From Janibacter sp. HTCC2649 (GTDB taxonomy: Bacteria; Actinomycetota; Actinomycetes; Actinomycetales; Dermatophilaceae): 64,000 nt of DNA. The stretch spans positions 3,937,046 through 4,001,045 of the forward strand of contig NZ_CH672413.1 in the NCBI RefSeq assembly GCF_000152705.1, given 5' to 3'. Below, one piece after another: positions 12,018 to 20,972 of this stretch. A program made the position numbers and the translations under genes. Numbering within the stretch: the first letter of the stretch is position 1; every line of letters begins with the position of its first letter. The notes beneath the pieces are model-generated. The model was not told the origin of the DNA. It did no database searches and was given only the letters and a program-made list of their open reading frames with translations.

Positions 12018-12611
12018 TCAGCGGCGGCCCCCGCCGAGGAGTCCGCCGAGGATCCCGCCGAGGATGCCTCCACCGGTCGACTGGGTCTGCGGTGCCGGGG
12101 TCTGCTGGGCGGTGCCCCCACCGAGAGCTCCACCGAGGACGTCCTGCAGCATCGACTCGAGTGAGCCCGGGCCGCCCTGCGCGCTCGAGTCGGTCGGGGC
12201 CGTCTGCTGCGTCGCCATGCCGCCACCGCCGCCACCCTTGAGGACCTTGTTGGCGAGGTAGGACAGGACGATCGGGGCGAGGATCGGGATGAGCTTCTTG
12301 ATGAGACCGCTGCTCGCACCCGTGCCACCAAGGGCGGAGTAGACCTGCTCTTCGTTGGATCCGAAGATGTGCGATGCGATCTGCTGGCCGTCGGCCGGGT
12401 CGACCTGGCTGGGGTCGACGTCGTCGGTGTGCTGGCCGAGGGCCTCGAGGAGCGAGCCGGCGCCTCCTCCTTGCGCGTTGGCCTGCAGCCCGCCGAGGAG
12501 CGCGGGAAGGGCGGCCTGAGCGGCCTGCTGGACTTCCTGGGGGTCGGCGCCGACCTGCTGAGCCAGCTGGTCGATCGGCAGGTTCTGGAGGATGTCGTCA
12601 ACTGCGGCCAT
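12018..12611 (-). CDS. DUF937-family protein
   Basis: This roughly 197-residue protein matches the DUF937/YidB-like plan: an N-terminal helical region with LPIDQLAQQVGADPQEVQQ and ALPALLGGLQANA, a His-Ile-Phe segment (ASHIFGSNEEQVYSAL), a hydrophobic stretch (LIKKLIPILAPIVLSYLANKVL, split by no gap) and a low-complexity Gly-rich tail (GGILGGILGGLLGGG). The function of the family is not established. The start is placed at ATG 12611 (MAAVDDIL). It is monocistronic and shares its 3' terminator with the neighbour. Confidence 0.7.
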   Translation of the reverse strand: MAAVDDILQNLPIDQLAQQVGADPQEVQQAAQAALPALLGGLQANAQGGGAGSLLEALGQHTDDVDPSQVDPADGQQIASHIFGSNEEQVYSALGGTGASSGLIKKLIPILAPIVLSYLANKVLKGGGGGGMATQQTAPTDSSAQGGPGSLESMLQDVLGGALGGGTAQQTPAPQTQSTGGGILGGILGGLLGGGRR

Positions 12612-12718
12612 CGTGGTGCCACCTCTCATCGGTCTGGTGGGCTTCGGCGCCCACCTCTGGCCTCAACGTACTCACCGTGTGCGCCCGCAGGGGGTTTTGC
12701 TGCAGACGGGTCGGCGCA

Positions 12719-13870
12719 TCAGCCGATCGGGACCCGGATGATGCGGTCGTCGCCGGCTCGCGGCTGGCCCCGGAAGGTGTTGTTGCTCAGCACCCAGAGC
12801 GTTCCGTCCGGGGCGCTGACGGCGTCGCGGATACGGCCATACCTGTTCTCCAGCAACCGAATCGGTTCACCCTGACGCCTCGCGCCGGACACCTGGATCT
12901 TCCACAGGGACTCTCCGCGCAGGGCGGCCATATAGACCGCGCCGTCGGCTCCGACCGTGATGCCGCTCGGCGAGGACTCCGACGTGGCCCACTGTGCGAT
13001 CGGGGCCACGAACGCACCATCGCCGTCCTGGATGCCCTCGACCTCGGGCCACCCGTAGTTCTTCCCGGCCACGATGACGTTGAGCTCGTCCCACGTGTTC
13101 TGCCCGAACTCACTGGCAAACATCGTCCCGTCCTTGCCCCACGCCAGGCCTTGGACGTTGCGGTGACCCATGCTCCACACGGGGCTGTTGCCGAACGGGT
13201 TGCCGGAGGCGGGCTTGCCGTCACCCGTGATCCGCAGGATCTTGCCGCCGAGGTTGTCGCGTTCCTGAGCGCGGTTGGACTGCGCGGCGTCTCCCGTCCC
13301 GACGTAGAGGAATCCGTCGGGCCCCCACTTGATGCGGCCTCCGTTGTGGTTCCCAGCCTTGGGTATGCCGGTGAGCACCGTTGTCGTGGAACCGAACCCG
13401 TCTGCCCCGAGGGTGGTGCGCACGATGCGGTTGTCGTTCGCGGAGGTGAAGTAGAAGTGGACCGTCTGGTCGGTCGCGAAGGTGGGGGAGACCGCGACCC
13501 CGAGCAGGCCGCCCTCTCCGTCGGCGTTCACGCCGTCGATGGTCCCGAGGCTGGACGTCTGCCCGGTCGGCGTGACGCGCAGGACCTCGCCCTTGTCCCG
13601 CAGGGTCACGAGTGCGTCGCCGTCGGGCAGGAAGGCGACGGCCCACGGCACGTCCAGCCCGGTGGTGACATTCGACGGCGATCCGGCGGGGATGGCGCCG
13701 CTGCTCGAGGGGGACGGTGTCGACGTCGATGTCGTGGGGGGAGCGATGGTGCCCGTCACGGAAGGAGTTGGCGTGGACGGCGTGGCGCTGTCCTCGCCAC
13801 TGCAGCCGGCGGCGAGCAGGACGACGGCAGTGGCGGCGGCAAGCCGTGCGGGGATGGACTGGTCAGCCAT
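12719..13870 (-). CDS. Lipoprotein PQQ-dependent sugar dehydrogenase-like beta-propeller
   Basis: The 383-residue protein is a lipoprotein: a hydrophobic leader ends in the lipobox LAAGC (Cys about residue 23), followed by a Ser/Thr/Pro linker of about 35 residues. The rest is a soluble glucose/sorbosone dehydrogenase propeller: LDVPWAVAFLPDGDALV, GLLGVAVSP, a HNGGRIKWGPDGFLYVGTGD motif (given here in shortened sense: HNGGR then GDGFLY-like) and NVQGLAWGKDGTMFASE. Family members oxidise aldose sugars at the cell surface with PQQ. The gene diverges from a hydroxyacid dehydrogenase gene 29 bases away. Its GTATGCCG site at 13363 encodes Gly-Ile-Pro with the rare codon ATA. Confidence 0.85.
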   Translation of the reverse strand: MADQSIPARLAAATAVVLLAAGCSGEDSATPSTPTPSVTGTIAPPTTSTSTPSPSSSGAIPAGSPSNVTTGLDVPWAVAFLPDGDALVTLRDKGEVLRVTPTGQTSSLGTIDGVNADGEGGLLGVAVSPTFATDQTVHFYFTSANDNRIVRTTLGADGFGSTTTVLTGIPKAGNHNGGRIKWGPDGFLYVGTGDAAQSNRAQERDNLGGKILRITGDGKPASGNPFGNSPVWSMGHRNVQGLAWGKDGTMFASEFGQNTWDELNVIVAGKNYGWPEVEGIQDGDGAFVAPIAQWATSESSPSGITVGADGAVYMAALRGESLWKIQVSGARRQGEPIRLLENRYGRIRDAVSAPDGTLWVLSNNTFRGQPRAGDDRIIRVPIG

Positions 13871-13887
13871 GCCTCATTGTGTCCTCC

Positions 13888-13899
13888 TAGGCTGGGTGG
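13888..13899 (+). promoter_or_regulatory. Leaderless promoter -10 of the hydroxyacid dehydrogenase gene
   Basis: TAGGCT (13888-13893) is followed by exactly six bases and the ATG at 13900. The divergent lipoprotein gene starts at 13870, so both promoters share about 30 bases. Confidence 0.5.
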
Positions 13900-14829
13900 A
13901 TGGTTGTCGTCTCCTTCCCTGACCCGCTCCTGCGTGACGCCGTCGGCGAGATCCCGGGGGTCGAGGCAGTCATGTGGGATCCGCGCAACGGTCCCGCGAC
14001 GGACGACCGCATCGAGGTCGTTGTCGCGCCGTATCTCGGTGCGGCCAAGGCCCTTGGTGCGGTGGCCGACCTGCCCCACTGCCGTCTGGTGCAGCTCCAG
14101 TCGGCCGGGTTCGACGGTGTCTTCGAGGCGGTCCCCGAGCGGGTCGCCGTGGCCAACGCAGCGGGGGTCTACGACGCACCGACCGCCGAGCTGGCCATCG
14201 GACTCACCATCGCGTCACTGCGTGGCATCCCCGAAGCCGTGCGCTCGGGCGACCAAGCACGCTGGGTCCCGCTCGGCCAACGCACCTCACTCGCCGACCG
14301 GCGGGTGCTCATCGTTGGCTACGGCTCGGTCGGCACGGCAATCGCCCGCCGTTTCAACGCTTTTGACGTCATGATCACCGCCGTGGCCTCACGAGCTCGC
14401 GCTGGCGACGAGCTCGTCGACACGGTCCATGGGATCGACGAGTTGCCCGCCCTCCTGCCCCAGCACGACGTCGTGGTCGTCATCGTCCCGCTCAACGACT
14501 CGACCCATCGGCTCGTCGACGAGGACTTCCTCGGGGCGATGCCGGACGGTGCCCTGCTCGTCAACGTCGCGAGGGGTCCGGTTGCCGACACCGACGCCCT
14601 GGTGCGCCACGCCGGACGGCTGCGCATCGCGCTCGACGTCACGGATCCCGAGCCCCTGCCCGACGGTCACCCGTTGTGGACTGCCACCAACGTCCTCATC
14701 ACGCCGCATGCGGGAGGCAACACGACGGCCCTCCTGCCGCGCATGGCGGAGCTGTTGCGCGAGCAGCTGACCCGGGTCGCGGCGGGCGACCCGCCGGTCC
14801 ACCTCGTGCGGCCGATTGTCAAGACCTGA
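13900..14829 (+). CDS. D-2-hydroxyacid dehydrogenase family protein
   Basis: This 309-residue NAD-binding protein has the Rossmann motif VGYGSVG near residue 140, the catalytic-domain segments NVARGPV near 220 (Arg) and DVTDPEPLP near 246 (Glu), and PHAGG near 270 (His). It reduces 2-oxoacids or oxidises D-2-hydroxyacids; the substrate cannot be named. The length is slightly short for the family because the N-terminal domain is compact. The start is fixed by the TAGGCT-N6-ATG layout. The sixA-like gene follows after 31 bases and may be co-transcribed. Confidence 0.87.
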   Translation: MVVVSFPDPLLRDAVGEIPGVEAVMWDPRNGPATDDRIEVVVAPYLGAAKALGAVADLPHCRLVQLQSAGFDGVFEAVPERVAVANAAGVYDAPTAELAIGLTIASLRGIPEAVRSGDQARWVPLGQRTSLADRRVLIVGYGSVGTAIARRFNAFDVMITAVASRARAGDELVDTVHGIDELPALLPQHDVVVVIVPLNDSTHRLVDEDFLGAMPDGALLVNVARGPVADTDALVRHAGRLRIALDVTDPEPLPDGHPLWTATNVLITPHAGGNTTALLPRMAELLREQLTRVAAGDPPVHLVRPIVKT

Positions 14830-14860
14830 CAACCCCGCCGCAGAGGGGCAAGATCGGAGC

Positions 14861-15403
14861 ATGACCGTTGCAGCTGAGGACCGGACGCTCGTGCTCGTGC
14901 GCCATGCCAAGGCTGTGCAGAGTGGCTACGACGCGGACCATGAACGCGAGCTGACACCTCGCGGACACCGCGATGCGGTCGAGGCCGGACGGTGGCTCCA
15001 CGAGCAGGGCATCGGCGTCGACGAGGTCCTCTGCTCCACAGCAACCCGGACCCAGCAGACGTGCGAGGGGATCTGGAGCGCCGGGTGCTCGGAGGCAGAC
15101 ATCCACCACGATCACCGGATCTACAACGCTTCGGCCGATCGACTACTCGAGGTGGTCCACGAGGCCGACGCCGACGCGAACGTCGTCATGATGGTCGGCC
15201 ACGCACCCGGCATACCCGTTCTGGCTTCTCTTCTCGCGGAAGGTGAGGGGAGCGACCGGGCCCACGAACTCATGAGCCAAGGGTTCCCGACGGCAGGCGT
15301 GGCGGTGCTGCGCTTCTCGGGTCACTGGAGCGACCTCGCCGCTGGCGTCGCACACCTCGACCGGTTCCATGTCGCCCGAGCCAAGGACCGCATTGCCACG
15401 TGA
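14861..15403 (+). CDS. SixA-type histidine phosphatase
   Basis: The 180-residue protein belongs to the branch-2 histidine phosphatase (phosphoglycerate-mutase-like) superfamily. The catalytic LVLVRHAKA motif lies near residue 11 and the second histidine in MMVGHAPGIP near 110. SixA removes phosphate from histidine phosphotransfer domains in E. coli; actinobacterial homologues are mostly uncharacterised. ATG 14861 follows a CGGAG RBS. The gene contains the octamer CGGCATAC (15208), which encodes Gly-Ile-Pro using ATA. Confidence 0.85.
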   Translation: MTVAAEDRTLVLVRHAKAVQSGYDADHERELTPRGHRDAVEAGRWLHEQGIGVDEVLCSTATRTQQTCEGIWSAGCSEADIHHDHRIYNASADRLLEVVHEADADANVVMMVGHAPGIPVLASLLAEGEGSDRAHELMSQGFPTAGVAVLRFSGHWSDLAAGVAHLDRFHVARAKDRIAT

Positions 15404-15415
15404 GCGCCGCTCGGT

Positions 15416-15931
15416 TCAGATGACGCTGCGCATCGCGGCGATGGCCCCACGCAGGTAGCGCTCGACCACGAGCCGTTCGTCATCGTCGAGCGACGCGTCG
15501 ATCTCGGCGAGCTGGGCAAACATCGGGGCCAGCAGGGTGAAGACCTCGCGCCGTCCGGACTCGGTGACCACCACCTCCGTGCGCCGCTTGTCGTCGGCGT
15601 GGGGATGTCGCTCCGCATGTCCGCGCGCGACCAGTCGATCCACCACTCCCGAGGAGGCGGCGGAGGTGACGTTGAGCGCCTTGGCCAACTCGACCGGACC
15701 CATCGGCGAGGCCATCAGGTGACGCAGGGAGTGCAGCTCGGACACCGAGAGGCCTGCCCTGCGGGCCACGTCGTGGGGCACCTGTGCCGCGAGGTCGACG
15801 AGCTCTTGGAGGGCATTGAGGGACGTCGAGGGCTCAAAGGCGGGGACGACTGAGTTCACGGTCGTGGTCGCGTCGCCTGATGGGGCGTCACGGCTTGCGC
15901 CGGGCTGCTGACGTTCCGTAATATCGCTCAC
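15416..15931 (-). CDS. MarR-family transcriptional regulator
   Basis: The 171-residue protein carries the MarR winged helix: GLSVSELHSLRHLMASP, GPVELAKALNVTSAASSGVVDRL (recognition helix, about residues 77-100) and the wing DDKRRTEVVVTESG. It diverges from the MMPL transporter gene with only 57 bases between start codons. Direct repeats ACTNAGTAA in this gap are the probable operator. MarR proteins next to exporters usually repress them until a small ligand binds, so this is probably the local repressor. The start is a GTG. Confidence 0.9.
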   Translation of the reverse strand: MSDITERQQPGASRDAPSGDATTTVNSVVPAFEPSTSLNALQELVDLAAQVPHDVARRAGLSVSELHSLRHLMASPMGPVELAKALNVTSAASSGVVDRLVARGHAERHPHADDKRRTEVVVTESGRREVFTLLAPMFAQLAEIDASLDDDERLVVERYLRGAIAAMRSVI

Positions 15932-15932
15932 C

Positions 15933-15962
15933 TACTTAGTAACTTGGTGAATCACTCAGTAA
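15933..15962. promoter_or_regulatory. Probable MarR operator (two ACTNAGTAA repeats)
   Basis: ACTTAGTAA (15934-15942) and ACTCAGTAA (15954-15962) are direct repeats exactly 20 bases apart, about two helical turns. Each sits in a short palindrome, TACT-T-AGTA and CACT-C-AGTA. This AT-rich stretch is conspicuous in GC-rich surroundings and touches the regulator's start codon. Confidence 0.6.
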
Positions 15963-15988
15963 TCAACACTAGCAAGGAGAATGACCCC

Positions 15989-18004
15989 ATGGCTGGTCTC
16001 GCCCGCCTCATCACCCGCAGGTGGGTCGCCGGTCTGCTGGCGCTCTTTGCCCTCGTCGGCGCAGGTGCGGTCATCGGTGCGGTGGGTCAGGCCGAGCGGG
16101 GGTCAACGGCCACGGCCTCCCTGCCGCTGGGTTCGGACAGCCGGGCCGCTGCGGAGCTCAGCGCCGAGTTGCCCGAGGCCCAGGGCTCGGCAGCCGTCGT
16201 GCTCTTCAGCAGCGACGGGCCCCTCAGCTCCGCTGCTCTCGCGCTCGTCCAGGAGAGGGCGCGCACCATGCCGGGGGTGACTGGAGCGCCACCAGTCATC
16301 GCGGAGGACCGCACCGCCGCAACGGTGTTCGTCCCGGTCACTGCCAACGACGCCACGGCCACCGCAGAGGTTGTCGCCGAGCTGCGCGCGGCCGCCAAGG
16401 CCGACCTACCGGAAGGCTTGGTCGCCCAGGTCACCGGGCCCGCGGCCATCCAGGCTGATCTGGCCGCCGTCTTCGACGGTGCGAACTTTCGCCTGCTCGG
16501 GGCCACGGCCGGAGTCGTCGCCCTCCTCCTGATCATCACCTACCGCAGCCCCGTTCTCTGGCTGGTCCCCCTGACCGTGGTCGCAGCCGCCGACCAGCTC
16601 GCTGCCGTTCTCGCCACGCACACGCTCGCGGCGTTCGACGTCCAGTGGGACGAGTCGACCATCGGCATCCTCTCCGTCCTCGTCTTCGGAGCCGGGACCG
16701 ACTACGCGTTGCTCCTCATCTCCCGCTACAGGGACGAGCTGCGGGTCCACGCCGACCGTCGCGACGCCATGGCCAAGGCCCTGACACGCACCGCCGAGGC
16801 CGTGCTCTCGAGCGCCTCGACGGTCGTCATCGGACTCCTGACCCTGCTCCTGTCAGCCTTCCCGACCACACGCGGTCTGGGCCTGGCCTGCGCCGTGGGT
16901 GTCGTCGTGGCCGCGTCGTTCGTGCTGATCGTGCTGCCCGCGACGCTCGTCGTCTTCGGGCGTTGGATCTTCTGGCCCAAGGTGCCCCGCGAGGGTCAGG
17001 CGAGCCTGGCCGACTCCCGGTCCTTCTGGCGCCGCGTCGGAGATGCGGTTGCTCGTCGCCCGGCCCTGTTCGCGATGGTGACGGTCGCGTTGCTGGCCCT
17101 CGGTGGCGCGGGGATGACCCAGATCCGGACCGGCCTGGACAGCGCCGACCAGTTCCTCCAGAAGCCCGAGGCGATCGCTGCGGGTGAGCGCCTCTCGGAG
17201 TCGTTCCCGGCGGGCTCGGCAGATCCGGTCGTCATCGTCTCGCGCGGAACGGGCGCCGACGCGCTGTCGTCCACCGTCTCCGCCGTCGACGGTGTCTCGT
17301 CGGTTCGCACGATGGCCAGCGCCGGCGGCGTGAGCGAGATCCAGGCCGTCCTCGAGTCGCCGCCGGGTACCGACGGGGCGCAGGAGGCCGTCACGTCCAT
17401 CCGCGCGGCCATCGCCGCCCTCCCCGACACCCATGTCGGTGGCACCGAGGCCGAGGCCCTCGACGCCTCGGAAGCGTCGAACCGTGACCGCCTGCTCATC
17501 TTCCCGCTCATCCTCGGGCTCGTGCTCGTGGCCCTGGGGCTGCTCCTGCGATCGGTCGTCGCGCCCGTGGTCCTCGTGCTGACTGTCGTCGCGACCTACG
17601 TGTCGAGTCTCGGGATCTCCTGGGTGCTGTTCACCCAGGTCCTGGGTTTCGATCGGCTCGATGAGGGCGTCCCGTTGCTCGCCTTCGTCTTCCTCGTGGC
17701 GCTGGGCGTCGACTACAACATCTTCCTCGTCACCCGCACGGCGGAGGAGGCGCGCGGCCATGGCGTGCGTGAGGGGATGCTTCGTGCGCTCTCCGCCACC
17801 GGAGGTGTCATCACGAGCGCCGGAATCCTGCTCGCGGCGGTGTTCGCGGTGCTCGGGGTGCTTCCTCTCGTCGTGCTCGCGCAGCTCGGCGTGGTCATCT
17901 GCGTGGGCGTCCTGCTCGACACGCTCGTCGTGCGCACCGTCCTCGTCCCGGCGATCGCTCTCGTGCTCGGTGATCGCTTCTGGTGGCCGCGGCGGCTGGT
18001 CTGA
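15989..18004 (+). CDS. MMPL-family (RND superfamily) membrane transporter
   Basis: From ATG 15989, preceded by AAGGAGA, the product is 671 residues with about 12 membrane helices in two repeats. Each repeat has one helix, a large extracytoplasmic domain (about 45-190 and 385-490) and a five-helix bundle. The RND helix-4 motifs GAGTDYALLLISRYRDEL and GVDYNIFLVTRTAEE carry the proton-relay Asp-Tyr pairs. Relatives export lipids, siderophores or toxic compounds. Control by the divergent MarR gene suggests a drug or stress efflux role, which is inference. Confidence 0.9.
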   Translation: MAGLARLITRRWVAGLLALFALVGAGAVIGAVGQAERGSTATASLPLGSDSRAAAELSAELPEAQGSAAVVLFSSDGPLSSAALALVQERARTMPGVTGAPPVIAEDRTAATVFVPVTANDATATAEVVAELRAAAKADLPEGLVAQVTGPAAIQADLAAVFDGANFRLLGATAGVVALLLIITYRSPVLWLVPLTVVAAADQLAAVLATHTLAAFDVQWDESTIGILSVLVFGAGTDYALLLISRYRDELRVHADRRDAMAKALTRTAEAVLSSASTVVIGLLTLLLSAFPTTRGLGLACAVGVVVAASFVLIVLPATLVVFGRWIFWPKVPREGQASLADSRSFWRRVGDAVARRPALFAMVTVALLALGGAGMTQIRTGLDSADQFLQKPEAIAAGERLSESFPAGSADPVVIVSRGTGADALSSTVSAVDGVSSVRTMASAGGVSEIQAVLESPPGTDGAQEAVTSIRAAIAALPDTHVGGTEAEALDASEASNRDRLLIFPLILGLVLVALGLLLRSVVAPVVLVLTVVATYVSSLGISWVLFTQVLGFDRLDEGVPLLAFVFLVALGVDYNIFLVTRTAEEARGHGVREGMLRALSATGGVITSAGILLAAVFAVLGVLPLVVLAQLGVVICVGVLLDTLVVRTVLVPAIALVLGDRFWWPRRLV

Positions 18005-18068
18005 GGTCACGTCCCGGGCGAAAGAGTCGCTGAGTGAGATCGGCATCCCACCTCGTGGACACGGGTCC

Positions 18069-18080
18069 TAGAGTTGCCCC
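18069..18080 (+). promoter_or_regulatory. Leaderless promoter -10 of ilvD
   Basis: TAGAGT (18069-18074), six bases, then ATG 18081. No Shine-Dalgarno sequence is present. Confidence 0.6.
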
Positions 18081-19784
18081 ATGAGCAAGCCCGACATCGA
18101 CATCAAGCCCCGTAGCCGCGACGTCACCGACGGTCTCGAGAAGACCGCGGCCCGAGGAATGCTCCGTGCCGTAGGCATGGGCGACGACGACTGGGTCAAG
18201 CCACAGATCGGTGTCGCGAGCTCCTGGAACGAGATCACCCCCTGCAACCTCTCTCTCGACCGCCTGTCCAAGGCAGTCAAGGACGGCGTCCACGCTGCCG
18301 GTGGCTACCCGCTCGAGTTCGGCACGATCTCGGTGTCCGACGGCATCTCGATGGGCCACGAGGGCATGCACTTCTCGCTCGTGTCGCGCGAGATCATCGC
18401 CGACTCCGTCGAGACCGTCATGAGTGCCGAGCGCCTCGACGGCTCGGTCCTGCTCGCCGGCTGCGACAAGTCCCTCCCGGGCATGCTCATGGCTGCGGCG
18501 CGCCTCGACCTCGCCTCGGTCTTCCTGTATGCCGGGTCGATCCTTCCCGGGATCGCGAAGCTCTCGGACGGCACCGAGAAGGAGGTCACGATCATCGACG
18601 CCTTCGAGGCCGTCGGTGCAGCCAACGCGGGCAAGATGTCGCTGGCCGACGTCGACGCCATCGAGCGCGCGATCTGTCCGGGGGAGGGCGCCTGTGGCGG
18701 TTTCTACACGGCCAACACCATGGCTGCGGTCGCCGAGTCGATCGGCATGTCCATCCCGGGTTCGGCCGCCCCGCCAGCCACCGACCGACGCCGCGACGTG
18801 CACGCCCGCCGCTCCGGTGAGGCCGTCGTCGAGCTCCTGCGTCGCGGCATCACCGCCCGCCAGATCATGACCAAGCCCGCGTTCGAGAACGCCATCGCCG
18901 TCGTCATGGCCTTCGGTGGCTCGACCAACGCCGTCCTCCACCTGCTCGCCATGGCCCACGAGGCCGAGGTCGACCTCACCATCGGCGACTTCCAGCGCAT
19001 CGGCAAAAAGGTCCCGCACCTCGCCGACGTCAAGCCGTTCGGCGCCTTCGTCATGAAGGACATCGACCACATCGGTGGCATCCCCGTCGTCATGAAGTCG
19101 CTGCTCGAGGCCGACCTCCTCGATGGCGACGCACTCACCGTGACCGGCAAGACCGTCGCCGAGAACCTCGACGAGATCAAGCCGCCGCACATCGACGGTC
19201 GCGTGATCCGCGAGTTCAGCAACCCGATCCACAAGACCGGGGGCCTCACCATCCTCACCGGCTCCCTCGCGCCCGAAGGTGCGGTCGTGAAGTCGGCCGG
19301 ATTCGACACCGAGGTCTTCGAGGGCAGCGCCCGCGTCTTCAACGGCGAGCGTGCCGCGATGGATGCCGTCGAGCAGGGTGCCCTCAAGCCCCAGGACGTC
19401 GTCGTCATCCGCTACGAAGGGCCCAAGGGTGGCCCGGGAATGCGCGAGATGCTCGCCGTCACCGGCGCCATCAAGGGCGCGGGTCTCGGCAAGGACGTCC
19501 TCCTCCTCACCGACGGTCGCTTCTCCGGTGGCACGACCGGCCTCTGCGTCGGACACGTGGCCCCCGAGGCCGTCGACGAGGGCCCCATCGCCTTCGTCCG
19601 TGACGGAGACGGCATCCGCCTCGACGTCGCGAACGGCACTCTTGACCTCCTCGTCGACGACGCCGAGCTCGAGCGCCGCCGCACCGAGGGCGTCACCCAT
19701 CCCGAGCCCAAGTACACCCGCGGCGTGCTCGCGAAGTACCGCAAGCTCGTCGGCTCGGCCAGCAAGGGCGCCGTCTGCGACTGA
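18081..19784 (+). CDS. ilvD: Dihydroxy-acid dehydratase
   Basis: IlvD dehydrates 2,3-dihydroxy-isovalerate and -methylvalerate to the 2-oxoacids, the third common step of valine and isoleucine synthesis. The 567-residue product has the cluster-binding cysteines in context: C55 (TPCNLS), C128 (GCDKSLPGM) and C205 ([14 protein letters not shown]), all conserved. The C-terminal [15 protein letters not shown] region is also typical. The gene is monocistronic with a leaderless promoter and ends in a perfect 20-base hairpin built on GTATGCCG. It lies about 3.7 kb upstream of ilvB, separated by a transposon and two unrelated genes. Confidence 0.96.
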   Translation: MSKPDIDIKPRSRDVTDGLEKTAARGMLRAVGMGDDDWVKPQIGVASSWNEITPCNLSLDRLSKAVKDGVHAAGGYPLEFGTISVSDGISMGHEGMHFSLVSREIIADSVETVMSAERLDGSVLLAGCDKSLPGMLMAAARLDLASVFLYAGSILPGIAKLSDGTEKEVTIIDAFEAVGAANAGKMSLADVDAIERAICPGEGACGGFYTANTMAAVAESIGMSIPGSAAPPATDRRRDVHARRSGEAVVELLRRGITARQIMTKPAFENAIAVVMAFGGSTNAVLHLLAMAHEAEVDLTIGDFQRIGKKVPHLADVKPFGAFVMKDIDHIGGIPVVMKSLLEADLLDGDALTVTGKTVAENLDEIKPPHIDGRVIREFSNPIHKTGGLTILTGSLAPEGAVVKSAGFDTEVFEGSARVFNGERAAMDAVEQGALKPQDVVVIRYEGPKGGPGMREMLAVTGAIKGAGLGKDVLLLTDGRFSGGTTGLCVGHVAPEAVDEGPIAFVRDGDGIRLDVANGTLDLLVDDAELERRRTEGVTHPEPKYTRGVLAKYRKLVGSASKGAVCD

Positions 19785-19814
19785 CCTCCAGCGCAACGGG
19801 CGCAGCCCGCACAC

Positions 19815-19861
19815 GTGAGCACGCGGCATACCGAAAATTTCTCGGTATGCCGCGTGCTCAC
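19815..19861. terminator. Perfect hairpin with inverted GTATGCCG pair after ilvD
   Basis: Arms 19815-19834 and 19842-19861 (20 bases each, perfect) enclose the loop AAATTTC. Each arm contains the octamer (CGGCATAC at 19824, GTATGCCG at 19845). The hairpin lies between convergent ilvD and the GH43-like gene and is likely a bidirectional terminator. Confidence 0.75.
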
Positions 19862-19875
19862 TCCTTGTTCAAGCG

Positions 19876-20829
19876 TCAGCGAACGACGGGGAGACCGTTC
19901 ACCCAGTCGAGCTTGGCCGTCTTGAGGATGCGCTTGCCGGCCGTGGTCGGGGTCGGCTTGCTGTTCTGCCAGACGTGGTACGCGATCCAGGTGGACCCGT
20001 CCGCTGCCGTCTCGACCTCGGCACCACCGGGGCCGTAGCCGTATCCCTGCCCGGTCTTCATGAGGTTCTTGCGGAACGTGAAGGTGCCGTGGATCGTGTC
20101 GGCCGAGTAGACGGCCGTGTAGTAGGCGTTGGTGTCGTAGCGGTTGCGCGAGACGAACAGCCACACCTTGCCGCCGTGACGTACGAGGCTCGGAGCCTCG
20201 TAGACGTAGTCGGAGGTCCGGTGCAGGAGGTTGTCGGCGGCCTGGCCGCTCGTGAAGCCGACCGTGCCGGTGGTTCCGTTGAAGGTCAGCATGCGCGCGA
20301 TGATGTCGTAGTCGCCGCGGGGGAAGCCGAGGCGGTGCACACCACTGCGCCACGTGAGATAGGTGTTGTTCTCGCTCGTGACGTAGGTCGTCGCGTCAAT
20401 CGCCTCGCGGCCACCGCCACCACCACAGGTGAGGAGCCTCGGGCCGGAGTAGCCACCCACGACGGTCTTCGAGGAGGCGTAGTAGACGCAGGGAGCCGCC
20501 CCGTTGTGGCTGGCGCTGAAGAACGCGAAGAAGTAGCTGCCGCGCTTGACGATGTGCGGGGCCCAGAACTTCGAGTAGCCGGCGCGAGCCGCGTTGATGT
20601 TGCCGATCTTCGTGTAGGCGCCGGTGGGCGCGGCACGACGAAAGACCGGCATGGTCCCCGTCTGGCTGCTGCCTGTCGCCGCGAGGTAGTAGTTCGCGCC
20701 GATCCGGGTGAAACCCGGGTCAGCGGCGCCCAACGGGCTCGCGATGGTCGATGCGCTCGCGGACCCTGCCGACACTGCGAGCAGGCCCACCACTGCGGCT
20801 GCGCTCACGACAAGCTGTCGAATTCTCAT
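19876..20829 (-). CDS. Secreted GH43-like five-bladed beta-propeller glycosidase
   Basis: From ATG 20829, preceded by AGGAGGG at good distance, the protein has 317 residues and a signal peptide (hydrophobic residues 8-24, cleavage near SASAST). The mature part resembles GH43 and related arabinanase/beta-xylosidase propellers: DPGFTRIGANYYLAATG at the first blade (catalytic Asp of D-P), KFWAPHIVKRGSYFFAFFSA (W-A-P-x-I), and YEAPSLVRHGGKVWLF (catalytic Glu of E-A-P). The expected substrate is a plant or microbial arabinan/xylan side chain, but specificity is not deducible. It stands alone between ilvD and ogt. Confidence 0.78.
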   Translation of the reverse strand: MRIRQLVVSAAAVVGLLAVSAGSASASTIASPLGAADPGFTRIGANYYLAATGSSQTGTMPVFRRAAPTGAYTKIGNINAARAGYSKFWAPHIVKRGSYFFAFFSASHNGAAPCVYYASSKTVVGGYSGPRLLTCGGGGGREAIDATTYVTSENNTYLTWRSGVHRLGFPRGDYDIIARMLTFNGTTGTVGFTSGQAADNLLHRTSDYVYEAPSLVRHGGKVWLFVSRNRYDTNAYYTAVYSADTIHGTFTFRKNLMKTGQGYGYGPGGAEVETAADGSTWIAYHVWQNSKPTPTTAGKRILKTAKLDWVNGLPVVR

Positions 20830-20972
20830 GTTCCAGTTCCCTCCTGTCACGGGCTCCCGCCCTTGAGGTGCCGCCCCCTCCGGAGGCACCGTCGGCGCGG
20901 AGCCGACGAGTTGAAACGTAGGGACCCGCGGCGGTTTTGCCCATGGGGAGCACTCCCCGCGGTCGAGGTGGG

